A DNA stretch of 63,103 nucleotides from Ophiocordyceps camponoti-saundersi (nom. inval.) (GCA_003339415.1 PDHQ01000204.1:1-63103), one strand, 5' to 3'. Shown: positions 49,063 through 62,976, counted from the stretch's first letter. The notes: a model not told the origin generated them from the sequence alone. Numbers and translations: made by a program.

Positions 49063-50740
49063 GTAATATTAAAGCGCTATTAGTAAAAGTTAAGCGCGCT
49101 ATCTAAGATAAGGATTAATTATTTACTTATAGGAATATATATAATATTAAGCAGGCTCTAACTAAGGCCGCCTCCGTTTTTACTAATATAAATAAGGTAA
49201 TAGGAGTTTTTAAGTTAATATATAATACCCTTAAGTATATTAAAATAGCCCTTAATAATATCTTAGCTAATATTACTAATATAAGCAAGAAGCTAAGTAT
49301 AATAGCGGCGGGTATAACTAAGGCTATTAATAAGTTAAAATACTTAATAATTAAGTTAAATATTTCTATTAGAAAGAAAATAATTTTAGCTATAGTTACT
49401 AAAAAGGTAATAACGCTAGCGCCCGCCGCTAATAATATAAAGCTAGGTTCTACTAATAATAATATTATTAATAAGAATAATAATAAAATTACTATAATAG
49501 AAAACTTAACGCTAGCTAAAGTTAAGGAGACTAAGTTAGCTAATAAAGCTAAGGGTAAGGTAAAGGGTAAAAGGCCAGATAAAGGTAAGGCTAAGGCTAA
49601 GCGTAATTATATATTAGTTAAGTTTTAGTTAAAGCTAGCTAAGAAAGCGCGTCTAGCTATAATAATCTTAAACTTTAATAATAATAATATTAATAATAAT
49701 AATATCGGTATAAAGGCTTCTAAGTTTATTAATATAATAATATTATATATAAGGTAGATATTTTTAAGCGAAAGCGCGGCTAAGCTAGCTAGCTAAGATA
49801 ATATAGTAAAGCTTATAGCTTAAAGATTACTAGTTAAGAAAATAGCTAATTTAAATCCTAGCTATAATCGTTTCTACGCGCTTAGTAAGTAATAAGTATT
49901 ACTAATTATAATAATTAAGTTATTATTTATTAAGAAGCTTAAAAATTACTAAGCTAGCTACGCTTAAGTAATAGTAAATAGGTTTAATAATTTTATATTT
50001 ATAATCGCGGATATATCTATTTCGTTTAATTTACTAGCTATTTAAACCGGTACCGCGAAGAAGTAAACGCTAGGAATAAAATCGCTAATAAGTTTATTAA
50101 AGTCTTTTAAAGCTATAAGCTTAAAAACTCCTAATATACTAAAAGATAAAATAAAGATAAAGTTTAAGTTAGTAGCGGCCTTACCCGCTATATTAAGAGT
50201 ATTTACTAAGTTTAAGCTATTATTTACTTAAAATCTATTAATAAATTAGGGCTAGTTTTTCGCTTAAGCTATATTAAGAAAGCGGGCCTTATAGCTAAAA
50301 AAATCTAATAACGTTAGTAAGGAAATCTAATTTAGTAAAGTAAAGGGCCTAAATAGGGATAAAGCGGAGGAAATAGTAATTAAATAAAGTAAAAAGGAAA
50401 GGATATCTATAAACTATATAATAATAAAAAAGTTTAGTAAATAAAAATACGGTAAGTTTAAACTTATAATAAGTTTAGCAGGAACGCGTATAAGGTTTTA
50501 GTAAAGTTAAATTAGTAAAGGTTAATATAGCGTAATATTTACTCTATAATAATAAAAGTAAAAGCATAATTATTAAGCTTAAGTTATAAGGAGAACTTAA
50601 AGCGGAGATATTATAATAATTTATCCCTTTAAGTAATAAGATTAAAATATCGTAAAAAGAGGTAATATACGTTTTATAGCTTAGTGCTATATTAATAATT
50701 TAAAGTAACTATATTTAAAACTTAGTAGAAGAAGAGGAAC
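49063..50740 (+). pseudogene. LINE-B2 antisense frame, 169-codon open stretch, unknown protein
   Basis: On the strand opposite to ORF2 a frame runs about 560 codons with few stops, all TAA or TAG. From 49119 to 49625 there are 169 codons without any stop, which is very unlikely at about 80 percent AT. It starts as DKD-stop-LFTYRNIYNIKQ, has heptad-like Leu/Ile spacing (ITKAINKLKYLIIKLNIS), then a basic stretch KAKGKVKGKRPDKGKAKAKR (49538-49597), an Asn-rich run and a C-terminal half with IADISISFNLLAI. LINE-B1 conserves it and LINE-A has a homologue. The basic segment suggests nucleic-acid binding or nuclear entry. It ends tail-to-tail with ORF2. The product is unidentified. Confidence 0.7.
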
Positions 50741-50899
50741 TTTTATAGCTTAATCTTACCTATATATAGCTAAGTAATTATAATATTAATATATTTCGGG
50801 AGATTATAATATATTATAATAATTACGGGCTAGTTTAGGCGCGGGGGGAAATTAGCTAGGAAGAGGGTAATTTTAAGGCGGGCTTATTAAAAGCGGTTC

Positions 50900-53600
50900 T
50901 TTTACTATTCTTATTAATATATCTAGTTTTTATAAAGAAGGCGCTAACTAATTTTCTTATTAAGGGTATTATATAAGGCTTAAGCTTATATTATTATTTA
51001 CCTTAATTCTTCCTAAAATAAGGACTTAGTTTTACTATATTAAGTTAAGCGGTATATAAGAAATTTTATAAAAAACCTTAAAATAAACTTAGACGCGTGT
51101 TAAATTATATTTAATATACTTACCTTTTTAAGCTAGTAAAAGGTATCGGCCTTTCTCTTATTTATATAAAAGTTAATTAAAAAGGTTTAAAACTTAGCTT
51201 TTAAATAATAAACTAAGGTTATTTTAAAAGCGCTAAGGATAGTACGTAAGTATTATAATTAAGCGAGGCTTATAATCTTAGTAAAGCTTAAAAGGTTCCT
51301 AGCTTTTAGGGTAATTATATAGAAAATAATAAAAGCGTAAAATATTAAAAATTATATAACTTTTATATATAGCTTTCTAGCTTAGAGGAGGATATAACTT
51401 TAAGTAAATATAGTTAGGGTAATAAGAGTAAGATTCTATTTAGAAAGCTTATTATATAAAATCTAAATATATATTTTCTAATATAGTTATTTATAAACTT
51501 AAACGCTTAATAAGCGCGCCTTAAAAATAAGGTAAATTTTATATATACTTAGCTTAACTATATATTATTCTAAGTAATATTCTTTAGAAAAATATATTAA
51601 TTCGCTCTTATCTAGCTTAAAAGCTATATTATAATCTTAAGCTTACTCCTTATAAATACGCTATACTTACTAAAAATATCTTATAATTATAATAATATCT
51701 AGCTTAATATTAAAAAAGTTTATATTATTAGTAAACTTAATAATTTCTAGCTTAAGTTTATATTCTAACTATTAGTAAAGCGGCGTTATATAAAAGATAA
51801 AAAGTATAGTAAAGAGCGGGGAGCTTTAAGGGACTTTAGTTTAAATTAGGAAAGGTGCCGAAGTTTATTTATTAAAGCGTAAATATAAAGAGTAATAGCT
51901 AAGATAGCTTTATAAAAAAGTTTAGATTTAAGTAAGGTACTTTATATATATAAGCTTATAAAGTAATTTATTATAATAAATAATATCAAAAGCTCCCTTT
52001 ATATTAAGTTATAAGAAAAAAGCGACCTTTTTCTCAGCTTAGGTAGCTTAAATAAGTTTTATAATTATAAGGATAGCTAGTTTTATTAACTTATCTTATT
52101 TATTACCTATTTAGCTATTAGGAAGGAGCTAGTATAATTTAGTAGCGTTAGATAACCGCTTACTTATAATTAACTCTAATATTTTACTAAAATAATATAA
52201 AAAGAAGATTAGCTTATAGCTACTAGCTTACTAGTAAATTTCTAGCTTTTTACCTTACTTATATTATATAATTATAATAATAATACGAAGTTAACTTAAA
52301 AAGTAGCTAAGCTAAAAGTAAGCGTAAAAAATATAAGTAAGCTATATATAAAAGACTAAATAATATATCTTAAGGAAGCTAGTTAGGATTTAATTTAACT
52401 TAGTCGCTTTTTATAATAATATAATATAAAAGGTAGTCCGAATATTACTTATAGTAATATATTATTCTATAAGGAAGCTAAGTTTAAGCGTTTTATTATC
52501 TATAAAAAAGAGGTTAAAGATAGGGGGAAAAAACTTTTTTACTAAAACGCGGGCCTTATCTTTAAAAAACGCGGCCTCTCCCTTACTTAAGTTTTATAAG
52601 CCGGTAAGTAAATAAGCTTAGCTAGTAATTTACTATAAAGCCGCGCTTAGCGCTTTATATATTAAAACTAATTAAAGTTATTATTAATAAAGTATAAGAA
52701 AGAACGCTAATTAGCTTAATAAGAATAGGTAACTACCTTCTTTTAATTATAAGTAGATTTTTATAATTATAGCTAGTTATATTTAAATAGGGAATTATAA
52801 TAGTAACGCTTAGCTTATTTAGCGTCCTTAATAGTATAAGTAACTATTAAGATAAACTAAGTTTACTTTTTCTTAAGTATTAAGGTATAAAAAAGTATAG
52901 CGTTTTAAATAACTTATTATAATTTATTATAAAAGCGGTTAAAAGTAGCGTTAATTTAATTAATAATTTCGATAATAGTAAAAATAAAAATCTAAATAAA
53001 GGATTCTTTTATAATAAGGTTTAAATTAGCTTATCTTTATTATAGCTTAGGCGTGGAAAGGTTAATATTTTATATACTAATTATAAGTATTTATAAGATA
53101 TAGTTAAATCTTATAAAGTTAAGGTTTAGTTTTATATATATAGTATAAGACTTAGCTATAGCTTAGACTAAATTTAATATATTATCTTAATAGCTATAAA
53201 ATATCTTACTATATTTACTTTTAAAAGTAAAAAGTGAGAAGTTAAGTTTAAAAATCTTTTAAATAAGCTAATTAGCGTTATCTAAGTATTATTTATAGCT
53301 ATCTTATAATAAATAATATAAGTTAAAGTCCTTAATAAGGATTTATTTTATTTTTAGCTTAAACTTAAAAAAGAGGGAAAAGTAGCCTTATCTAGCTTAA
53401 TTTAGGGGGGGTATATTAAGATAATTTCTAATCTAAAAGCGAAGCTAACTCTAGCTTAATCCTTACTAATAATAAGTAACTAATTTAAAACGCTATAGCG
53501 CTTATAAATATATATAGCTACTTATCCGCTATAAAAAATAAGTTTATAAAGTAAGGTTTTAAAAAAGGGCAGACTAGCTTTTAAATAATATATTATTTCT
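50900..53600 (-). pseudogene. LINE-B2 ORF2: endonuclease and reverse transcriptase
   Basis: The reverse-strand frame mirrors LINE-B1 ORF2. The endonuclease block KDFNLYYLL is at about 53345-53311 and the RT catalytic box KFTNNINFF at about 51741-51709, where Asp-Asp became Asn-Asn. Identical Asn-Asn in B1 and B2 is explained by the same RIP-prone codons (GATGATG). Frameshifts separate the blocks. ORF1 should lie at about 53700-55400 on the same strand, but I cannot follow it. Confidence 0.8.
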
Positions 53601-55473
53601 TATAAGGTAATAATATTATAATTATATATATTATAAAAGGCTAGTTATATTAGCTTAAGTTACTTATTAATATTTTAAAAAAGGACTTTTAGATATATAA
53701 GAAAAAGTTAAAAGTAGTAATAATTATATTTTTACTATTTTTATATAAAGTCTTAATAGCAGCTTTAGTTTAAATCTTTATAAGGGCTAATATAGTTAGA
53801 GGTTTAATATTAATTTTAATAAGGCTATTTATTTAATATAATATAAGGGTAAGTTTATTAATATTTACCGCGTTCTAAGTTTACTTAAGGGGTAGTTAGC
53901 TTAAGTTTAATAAAGATACGCTCCTTTTACGCTTAATCTAACACCTTATAGCTTCTAATATATCTCCGCTAACTAATATTTTAGAAAATAGCTTTAGCTA
54001 AAAGCTATTTATAAGTTTATAATATTTCTTATTAGTAATAAATTATTATAAGGACTTAGGGACTAATTCTTAAATAAATTATATATAAAAAAATATTACT
54101 AATAATATATTAAGTTTAGTAAATTATATAAGTTATTATTTATAATAAGTATAAGCTTTACTTTATTCTTAAATAGCTATAAAGTATAGCCTTAACTAAG
54201 CTAGGTAATCTTTATTATATAAAATATATATATATATAAGTACTTATCTTATCCCGCTTTATATTTAGTTTTAATTTTATATATAATAATATTATATTTA
54301 TTATAAAGCTTAGTATACTTATAAGACTTAGTAATATAATTAAAGTAATAGTAATTATAATATTAGCGGGGTTAAATAAAGTTTAAGAAAAGTTTTATCT
54401 TAAAAATTTATATTTTTATTATAAGTTTATAATTATAAAGTTAATTAGTATTAGTAAGAGAAGTTAGTTTAATAATAACCGCTATTTAAATAGCTCCTAA
54501 TATAGCTTTTAAAGCTTTAAGCTTAGTAATAATAACTTTATTAACTTATATAATTTTTATAATAATATTATCCTAATCTTTTATAGCTAAAGCGAGAGAA
54601 AGCTTTTTAGTAATAATATTATATAAGCGATTAGCGATAATAGCGTTTAATTTAAAAATAATCTTAATTTAAAAAAAGTCCTAATTAAATTTTATAATAT
54701 TAGAGTTAAATATAATAGCTATATTTTTACTATTAAGACGGTAAATAGCTAAGTAAGATATTATTTTTAAAATATAATTAATAACTTATATTATATTCTT
54801 AAAAGTCTTATTAGCGATATTATTTAAAATATTATTAAAATATATAATAATTTTTTTAATATTAAAATAAGATTTATTTTTTAAATTTAAAATAAAGTTA
54901 TAAAGCTAATATAACTTTTATTTATATTTTTAATATTTAATTTATTAATAATATTCGTAAAGGTATTTCTTATAAAATTTTAATAATAATATACTTAATA
55001 TTTTTTATATATAAAGCCTTAGTCCTAGCTAATTTTATATATTCTAATTCTTATCTAAATTAGTTTATATATTATTTTATTATAGCTTAAATTAGTTAGA
55101 ATAGATTTATTAAAGCGAGGCTTAAGAAGGTTATATAAAGCTATTTTATTAAAATATTAAAAAGGATTTAAAAAAATTCCTATAAATTTCCTATATTTTA
55201 TCTATTATTAACCGGATTATAGGTAAACTTAGCTAGCCTTATACCCGGTCGCGCTTAAAGGTTATTCGGATTCCTTTTACTACGCTTTCTCCCTTCGCGT
55301 CTGCTATTACTTTAATCGAGGGGCGGGAGCGCTATAGCCCAAGGCCGAATTTTCTAGCTAATTACGAATCTGCAAATAACTTACTATTATTCGTAAGTGC
55401 GTACTTATTCTAGGTGCGATTTGTTTTTTTTTATATAGCGGATTTATTTATCTCCTTTAATAGCGGCTTATAT

Positions 55474-58190
55474 ATATTAGCTTACTAAAGATAATATTTA
55501 TTACCTGAAGTCCTTAGCGGTACTTGCGGAATAATTCCTCTTTTCTAATATATATTATATAATATATTAAAGAGAATTTTAAAATATAAGAGCTATATAA
55601 ATTTTAATAGTAGGTAAACTATAAGTAGAGGCTTATATCTAAAAATACTCTTATATAATAATAAACTAAATTCTAACTAATAATATAATTTATTTTAGCT
55701 TTTTAAAACTAACTTAGCGAATTAGTATTCTTATTATATAAAACCCTCTTAGTAAAGTTCTTTATTATATTCTTAATACCTTTACGCTATTTCTATTTTA
55801 CTCTAAAGATACTAACTGCTTTTATACTTTTTATAATAATATAAAATATATTATTATATAATATAATAATATAATAGTCCTTATTATTAAGAAATAAAAA
55901 TATTTATTTTTTAATATATTATAAATTAAATATATATTATACTATACTAAATATAAATTATAATAGCTATATTAACGCTTTAGGCACCTCTATACCTAAT
56001 AACTATATAACTTACTTAGGAAAGCTAGTTTTTCTAATATTATACTAGTATTACTTAAGTTAATTTTATATTTTTACTAGTAATATTAATTATATAATAT
56101 AAAACCTAAGCAGTTTAATTTTTTTATTAAAAATAACTATAACTTTAATTACTCTTTAATTATTAATATTATTTACCTTAATAATAAGCTAATCCTATAC
56201 GCTATAAATAAAGCTATTTCCTTCTAAGCTATATACTTTATATAAAGTATATTAATTATAAATATTTAAAATATTTTATATAAATATTAGATTTATACTT
56301 ACTAAGGTCCCTTAGATATTATCTCTTATAACGCTAGAATAAATTTCTCCTTTATAAAGTTTAATATAAATATAAAACTACTTAAGACTATATATAAGAA
56401 AATACTTATTAAGGTATACTAAGCTATTAGGAAAGTTAAATATATATATACCCCTCTCTGCTAAGCGTATAATATTCTATAATAAGATATTAGGCTTAAG
56501 ATTTATAACGCTATTATTCTTTTAATAGCTATAAAAGCTATAAATAATATAGCTAGCTTAGATAGCCTTATCCCTATACTTTTTATTTTTAGCGTATACT
56601 TTTATATTTTATATAACTTACCCTTTTCCCTAAATATTATTCTATACGCTTATATAATTTAAAAAAAAGTAAAATAAGTATAATAAATTAAAGCTTAGGC
56701 GGATATTTTATACGCTTTATATACTTAAAATAGTATTAATTTATATAATGTTTTATCCCTTCCCTTATTAAGTAAAGTTCTTATCTAGTAAGAGAAAAAT
56801 AAAAAATAAAGCCTTTTTTAAATTTCTAACTTTAATAGCTAAAATATTATATTTAAGCTTCTCTTAAAACTTATACGCTTTTATATAATATAAGTAAAGT
56901 CTTACTTCCGCTCTCTTTTAACTTTATTTACGCTAAAAAGGTATAATTTAAAATCCCTATTATAGCCCCTAAGAATAAAAATATATATAATATATATAAT
57001 ACTACTTTTATTATAACTAAGGAGAAAGATAACTATACCTTAATTATATAACTTAGATTATAAGGCGTTATTATTACTTTTAGCTAACTATTTAAAGCCT
57101 TAAATTATAAGGAAATTAATACTTTATTTACTTAAAAGGTTTTTATATTTATATAATATAACCCTTTTACTAATCCTATATAGGGGATTTTTAAAATACG
57201 CTTTATATAAAGGTAAAAAATTAGAATAATTATTTATATAAAAAGTTTTAATTAGTTATATAAGGCTATAATAATAATAATAAGGAGGAAATTTTTACTT
57301 AATTATTTATAATTTAATATATATTATAACGCTTTCTTCTTACCTTTAAACTTACTTTAATAAGATTATATAATATATAAGGGGAATTATAAAATATTAC
57401 TTAAGCTTATATATAATTTTCTAATCTGTTATATTATATAGTTTTATACTTATTTACTAAAGGAACTTCGGAATTAGTACCCTTTTTATACCTTTTTATA
57501 TATTAAGAAACTATTATATAATTTTATAAAATTAAGCTTATATTAGTTTAAAATATACTTTAACTATTATTATATTAAGTTATTTATAAAGCCTTTATTA
57601 TATAACTTATATCTCCTTTATATTATAGCTAGATTAGATATATTTAATATAACTAGCTTATAAATAAATAATACTTTCTTATTTACCTTAAAGTCTTTCT
57701 TTACGCTTAAGGAAATAAAACTAGAAAAGGCAAAGTTTTATTTAAAGCTTAAAATATTCCTTATAAATAGTATTTCTATTAACTTTCATAGCGGCTATAA
57801 TACTTAATAATTATATAATATTATCCTTATATAAAAGGAATAGGCTATTAAACTTAAAGTTATTAACTTTAACCCTATTATAGCTTTATAAGATTTTATT
57901 AGTTAATAAGCTTATAGCGTATATATTACTTTAACTTACTAGCTAGAAGTATTATATAACCTTACTATTATTACTAAAGTAACTAATCCTTCCTTTTAAA
58001 ATATTATAGTATTTAATAAATATATCTAATAATAAATTAATAATACTTAGTAGAGGCTACGCTTTATTCCCTTAAACTTTACTTATATAAAACTATTTAT
58101 TTTTATAAATAAGTCCTTTATAAATAATAAGGACTTTATATTATAGCTTAATACTTTTATAATTCTTAGCGAAAAGGATTAATTAGTAAA
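55474..58190 (+). pseudogene. copia-2 pol relic: integrase, RT, RNase H
   Basis: Plus-strand frames give GPLDIISYNARINF at about 56311-56352 and IRLKIYNA with KAINNIASLDSLIP at about 56534-56575, matching the integrase blocks G-P-P-D-I-I-S-H-D-A-G-T-N-F and K-A-I-N-D-T-A-G-P-D-G-L-V-P of a common fungal copia lineage. RT: YKEINTLFTQKVFIFI near 57110 and IARLDIFNI near 57640. RNase H: LRFIPLNFTYIKLFIFINKS at 58056-58115. The lineage is different from copia-1. Similarity fades after about 58190. The 5' half is missing here or lies beyond LINE-B2. No LTR was identified. Confidence 0.85.
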
Positions 58191-58726
58191 CTTATTTATT
58201 ATTATTAGTTAGCTTTTATAATATATATATAAAAGTTAATAGAGACTACTATTACTAAAAGTATATTCTTTTAGTTTTTAATAATTATCTATATAATATA
58301 TCTTATCTATTAAAAGGATTTTAAGTCTTATTTATATATAAAATATCCTTATATATATTCCCCTTTTTTCCTTCTTTATATATACCCCTTTTCTATACTT
58401 AATATTAAATTAAGTATAATTTAATCTTTTCCCGAAACTAACCTAATATTAACTAACGCTTTATTAAAGCTTCTATTTAAAATACTATAATAAAAATACT
58501 AATAAAACTTACTTTACTTTTTTATAATATATTTTATATAATATACCCCTTTTCCCCTTATCTTATTTATATATAAATCTTCTCTTATTTTAATATAAAT
58601 TATTATTATATTCTAGTATATCTTATATTAGTAACTTTTTCTTTTTTAGGAAAGGTTATTCTCTTAGCTTATATTATATTAAGCTATTTCTCCTTCCTTA
58701 TTATAAAACCTTAAACTTTAATATTA
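58191..58726. other. Unassigned stretch after copia-2
   Basis: It is T-rich with several pyrimidine runs (CCCCTTTTTTCCTTCTTT, 58360-58378; CCCCTTTTCCCC, 58546-58557), and is possibly the 3' end or LTR of copia-2. I found no matching second LTR, and no coding frame. Confidence 0.3.
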
Positions 58727-58741
58727 AAGGTATTTATATTA

Positions 58742-60620
58742 TAATAATAATAATTTATACGCTAGTATACCTTATATAGCTTAGAACTATCTTATATATA
58801 TTCTAAGAGGGGGAAAAGCCGGAGAACCTAAAGTAAAACCCTCCCCCTAAGCATTACCTTAGCTTTAAGTTAAACCCCGCTTATACTTAGCATTTTATAT
58901 ATTTAATAAATTAGGTATTAACTAATAATTTAAAAGCTAATATTTCCTTTAAAGCGGACTTTATAATAGTAAGAGTGCGCGTAAACTAGGTCCGGTATAA
59001 AGTTTATATAGCTTACTTATCCTCCTAAGCTTTAGCTATTATTATCGCTATAAACTAAATCCCCGCGTTTAATTAAAGTAGGTTTAATAATTTAATTTAT
59101 TAAAGCCTTATTAGCGTAGCTTAAGTATATATAGAGGTTTTACTATCTTATAATAAACTTTATAATAGCTAATCTTAAAAAATAGCTAGATTATTATAGC
59201 GGAGCTACGAATAAGTATAGAGTCGGAGTTAGAGGAGGGGGTATTATTATATTCGCTTTTTAGCGTTTTCGCCCTAGCTATTATTAGTTTCTAATTAGCG
59301 CTAAAAGGGAAGGAGAAGTATTATATATAAAGCTCTAATTTATAAACTTTTAAAGTTAAGTAATATACGCGTTTTTTACCTAATCTTATACCGCTTTTAT
59401 TTTAAGGTAAAGTTAACTTTACTTAAAATAAAACTTTTAATAAAAAAAGTAATAATATAGTTTCTTCTTATAAGCTATAAAGTAAGTAAACTTACTTTCT
59501 ATATATAAAGTAGTAAAATATTTATTTTATTATAGCTTTATTATATAATATTTAGTAATATATTTAAACTAGTAATATTTAAAATATTATTAAAGTTAAA
59601 CTTTTAATATAATTTAACGTTAAAAATCTCCGCTTATATTATTATATCTTTATTATAAATTTAGTTTATATCCGCTACGCTATTAATAATAATTACTAAA
59701 AAACTCTATTAAGTTTTAAAATAATATCTTTTTATATATAATTATATTATTAAAACTTTATTTAATAACTTAATCTCCTTTTAAAAAGCTTCCTTATTAC
59801 TTTATTATAAAGCTCGTAATAATATTTTTTTATAATAAAAGTATAACCTCCGCTAATTAAGTATACCTTTTCCTTAAAAATAATATAAAGCTATTTTAAA
59901 TTAAACTAAAGCTTATAAATAATATCTTAGAATATTACTATAATATTATTATTAAGTAGTTTCCTTATTATAAGAGCTTAGCCTTACTTATAAAGTTTAT
60001 AATTAATACTTATTATAATTACCTTAAAGTTTTTAATTTTAAATAAAGTAATTATAAAATTAGAATAAATTATAAGCTATTACTTATATTACTTAAAAGT
60101 TAACTTTTTAATAATTTTCTTTAATATTTTAGCTATAATTATAGCTTATATTAAAAGAGTTCCGCTCTCCCTAAAGCTATAAAAAAGAGAGGAAACCGCG
60201 GCTATAATAGCTAAGAAAATATTACTTACTAATAGAGTTAAAATAAAGGAGGCACCTCCTTAAACCCTCTTAAACTCCGCTACTTATTTAATAATTACTT
60301 ATATAAAGATAAAAGCGTTTCTTAAAATAATTTTATTAATATTTACCTTAGCTTTTAATAAGGTAATAAGTATAGTTAACTTTTAAGTTTAAGATTATTA
60401 TAATTTAAAGTAAAGTTATATTCTAAGTAAAAAATTTTCGTAATTACGATTAACTTATATAGCGTTACCCTCCCCCTTAAAGTCGCTCTAAGCGCGGCTA
60501 GCTATTATTATAAGGTAATAAAAAGAGCGTAGTTTACTTATAATATAAAAATAAAAAGTCTATATCCGCGTTATTATAAGCGCGGAATTTATAAAATATA
60601 TATTAGTTAAATATAAATAT
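58742..60620 (-). mobile_element. LINE-C3, complete ORF1-only element
   Basis: 1879 bp with a 15 bp duplication AA(G/A)GTATTTATATTA (58727-58741, 60621-60635, one G/A difference). The minus-strand 5' end (60620) coincides within about 12 bp with that of LINE-C1, and the 3' end has the TATACGCTAG terminus and AATAATAAT tail. The ORF1-like gene is on the minus strand at about 60310-59360, more degraded than in C1. Retained GC-rich patches (GCTCTAAGCGCGGC near 60485) match C1. Confidence 0.88.
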
Positions 60621-60635
60621 AAAGTATTTATATTA

Positions 60636-62976
60636 ACTAGGCGTTTTAATATTTTATTAAGATTCTCCTTAATTATTATATTTATTAGGTTATCTTATTT
60701 ATTAATTTATTTAATTTTCTTAATTTTAAAACTTTTATATAATTTTTTTATTAATATAATATTAATTCTTAACTTTTTTTCTTTTATAATCTTAAATTTT
60801 ATAAAGTATTTATATAAGGAGTATAAATTAATATATATAATAGTTAAAATTATACTTAATCTAAATTTAGATTAAATCCTTATTAATATTAATCTAATAA
60901 ATATATTAATATTAAAACTAGCTAATATATTATATATTTTTAAGGTAAGTATAGATTAAGTTATTTTTTTATATTTTATAAAGCTTTAGTAAATAATATT
61001 CCTAAAAATAGTAAACTTATCTTTTCCTTTTATTTTTTATTTAAATATAATAATATACTTAATTTATAAAGAAAAATTAGTATTATTAGCGAAAAAACTA
61101 TTAGTAAAAATATATAATTTTATACTATTTAGCAGTATAAAGATATACTATAATCTATAATTTTAATATTCTTATTATTATTAAAGTTACTTATTTAGCC
61201 TCTTATAATCTTTCTTTTTTAAAAATTAGCGCTATATAGCGATTAAAAGATTATAAGCGGCCTTTAGTTAATAAATTAAAATAATATAAGCACCCCTAGC
61301 TTATTATTTTAAATATTATTAAGCACAGTTTAAGGCTAAGAGGTTAATAAGTTAAATCTTAATAGCTTAGCCTTTTTATAAAAAGTAAATTAAAATTAAG
61401 CTAGTATTAATCTAAAAACTATTAAAATCCGCGGTATTACTAGCTTTAAGCACGGTTTTTAGCTTAATATAAAATTAGATAGTAAGTGTACGCTCCTCTT
61501 TTAATTATCTAAAAGCTTTAATACTAAGTATTAAGATATTATTAGTTTATAAGCTAATAAGCTTAAACTAAGATTAATCGCTATACTTTATAAGAAGGTA
61601 AGTATAAAATATTAATATATATATTTATAGCTATGAAAAATAATAGTCTTAATAAGTATAAAATTAATAAATACTTATTTCCGCAATCTTATATAAGGGC
61701 TTAATAACCTAGATAATAATATTATTAAAGTCTTAGTCTTTTATCTTTATTAGTAAAATAGTAATAATAATATATTTAAGGTTAGATTATAAGTAAAGAT
61801 ACGCTTATATAATATCGCGTAAAATAAGCTTAAAACCCGCTTAAAAGCTAATAAGGGTAAGAGCTAAGATAAGTAATTAGCTAATACGCTAAATTATTAA
61901 AAACTAAGTAAAAATAATATCCTTACCCTTATCGTTATAATATATAATAATAAAGTGTAACTTTTTATAAAGGTAGTTTATTTTAATCTTTTTAATCTTT
62001 TATATTATCTAAGCTTAGAAAATATATACCTTATAATATTTCTTAAAGTTATATTTTTTAAAAGAAAGAATATTATAGCTAATAAGATTATTAATTTCCT
62101 AAGTGTTAAAAGCTTTAAAAGAGTACCTTAAGGTAATAATCTTTCTTTAAGACTAAAGCTTAATAAAAAGCGCTATATTATCCTTTTCCTTTTATATTAT
62201 AAAGGTATTATTAGTAGATAGATATTAAGAAACGCGTATTATAATTTATAAATATAAAGTATTATAAGGTAATATAAGGTATAAACCGGTTTCTAGGAGA
62301 ACTTAACTTAAATTTAATTTAAGGCCTTTTTATAAAAAGGATATAAATAATTAAATATAAGTTAACTAAAATAATTATAGTTTATAAAAAAGATTAATAG
62401 TTATATTATAACTATTAATTAAAAATAGCGTATAAGGGCTAGTTTATTTACTAAGCTCTTTTTAAATATAAACTTAGCTATTAAAAAGTAGCTTTAAAAT
62501 ATTAAATATATTAAGTTTATTTCTTATAAATAAGGTATTATAAATTATCTTTCGAGTATAAAATTATTATAATTCGGATATAGCTTTTTAAATAGCTATA
62601 GCGCGCTTAAGGGTAAAAAAGGTTAATAGAAAGTTTAAATAAACTTATAAATACACCCTAAAATTTAAGAGCGTAGAGATAAGTCTATTTAGTCTAATAA
62701 TATTATTAATAGCTTTAATAGCTATTTTTAAAATTAAATCTTATCTAATTTTAAGTTAAAGTTTATTTAATATTACTTTATATACTTATTAAAGCGGAGC
62801 GTAATATTATTTAACCTTTTTAACTAATTAATATATTTTAATAGAAACTTAAATATATATAATCCTTAATATAGCGGCCTTAAATCGGAATATTTATAAA
62901 TTAAAATTCTTACTAGTATTATATTAAATAAAATCTAAAGGCTTAAGGTAAATATTAATCTATATAAGCCTTAAGG
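60636..62976. other. Unassigned AT-rich stretch at the right side
   Basis: These 2.3 kb match nothing else in the window. Less AT-rich stretches with isolated CA and TG lie at about 61200-61510 (ATAAGCACCCCTAGC, AAGCACAGTTTAAGG, GTAAGTGTACGCTCC). Plus-strand frames over about 62200-62720 show Trp/Gln-type stops and could be a transposase or pol relic, but no motif is recognisable. I see no gene that can be named. Confidence 0.4.

Larger units (their letters stand above)
48229..55457 (-). mobile_element. LINE-B2, uninterrupted full-length copy
   Basis: At 7229 bp this is the reference for LINE-B. The duplication TAATAGC(A/G)GCTTATAT is 16 bp (48213-48228 and 55458-55473). The 5' end at 55457 (minus strand) is followed by about 230 bp with CpA and TpG still present (CAAATCGCACCTAG, GGCCTTGGGCTATAGC). 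The minus strand holds ORF1, the endonuclease (KDFNLYYLL at about 53345-53311) and the RT box (KFTNNINFF at about 51741-51709). The plus strand carries the long antisense frame. The 3' end at 48229 has an ATT tail, with the hairpin GGGGGAAAACCCCC at 48320-48333. Confidence 0.93.

Noticed and set aside
49119..49625. A host gene on the plus strand
   Set aside because: The frame is inside a LINE with clear ends and duplications and is repeated in LINE-B1, so it belongs to the element.
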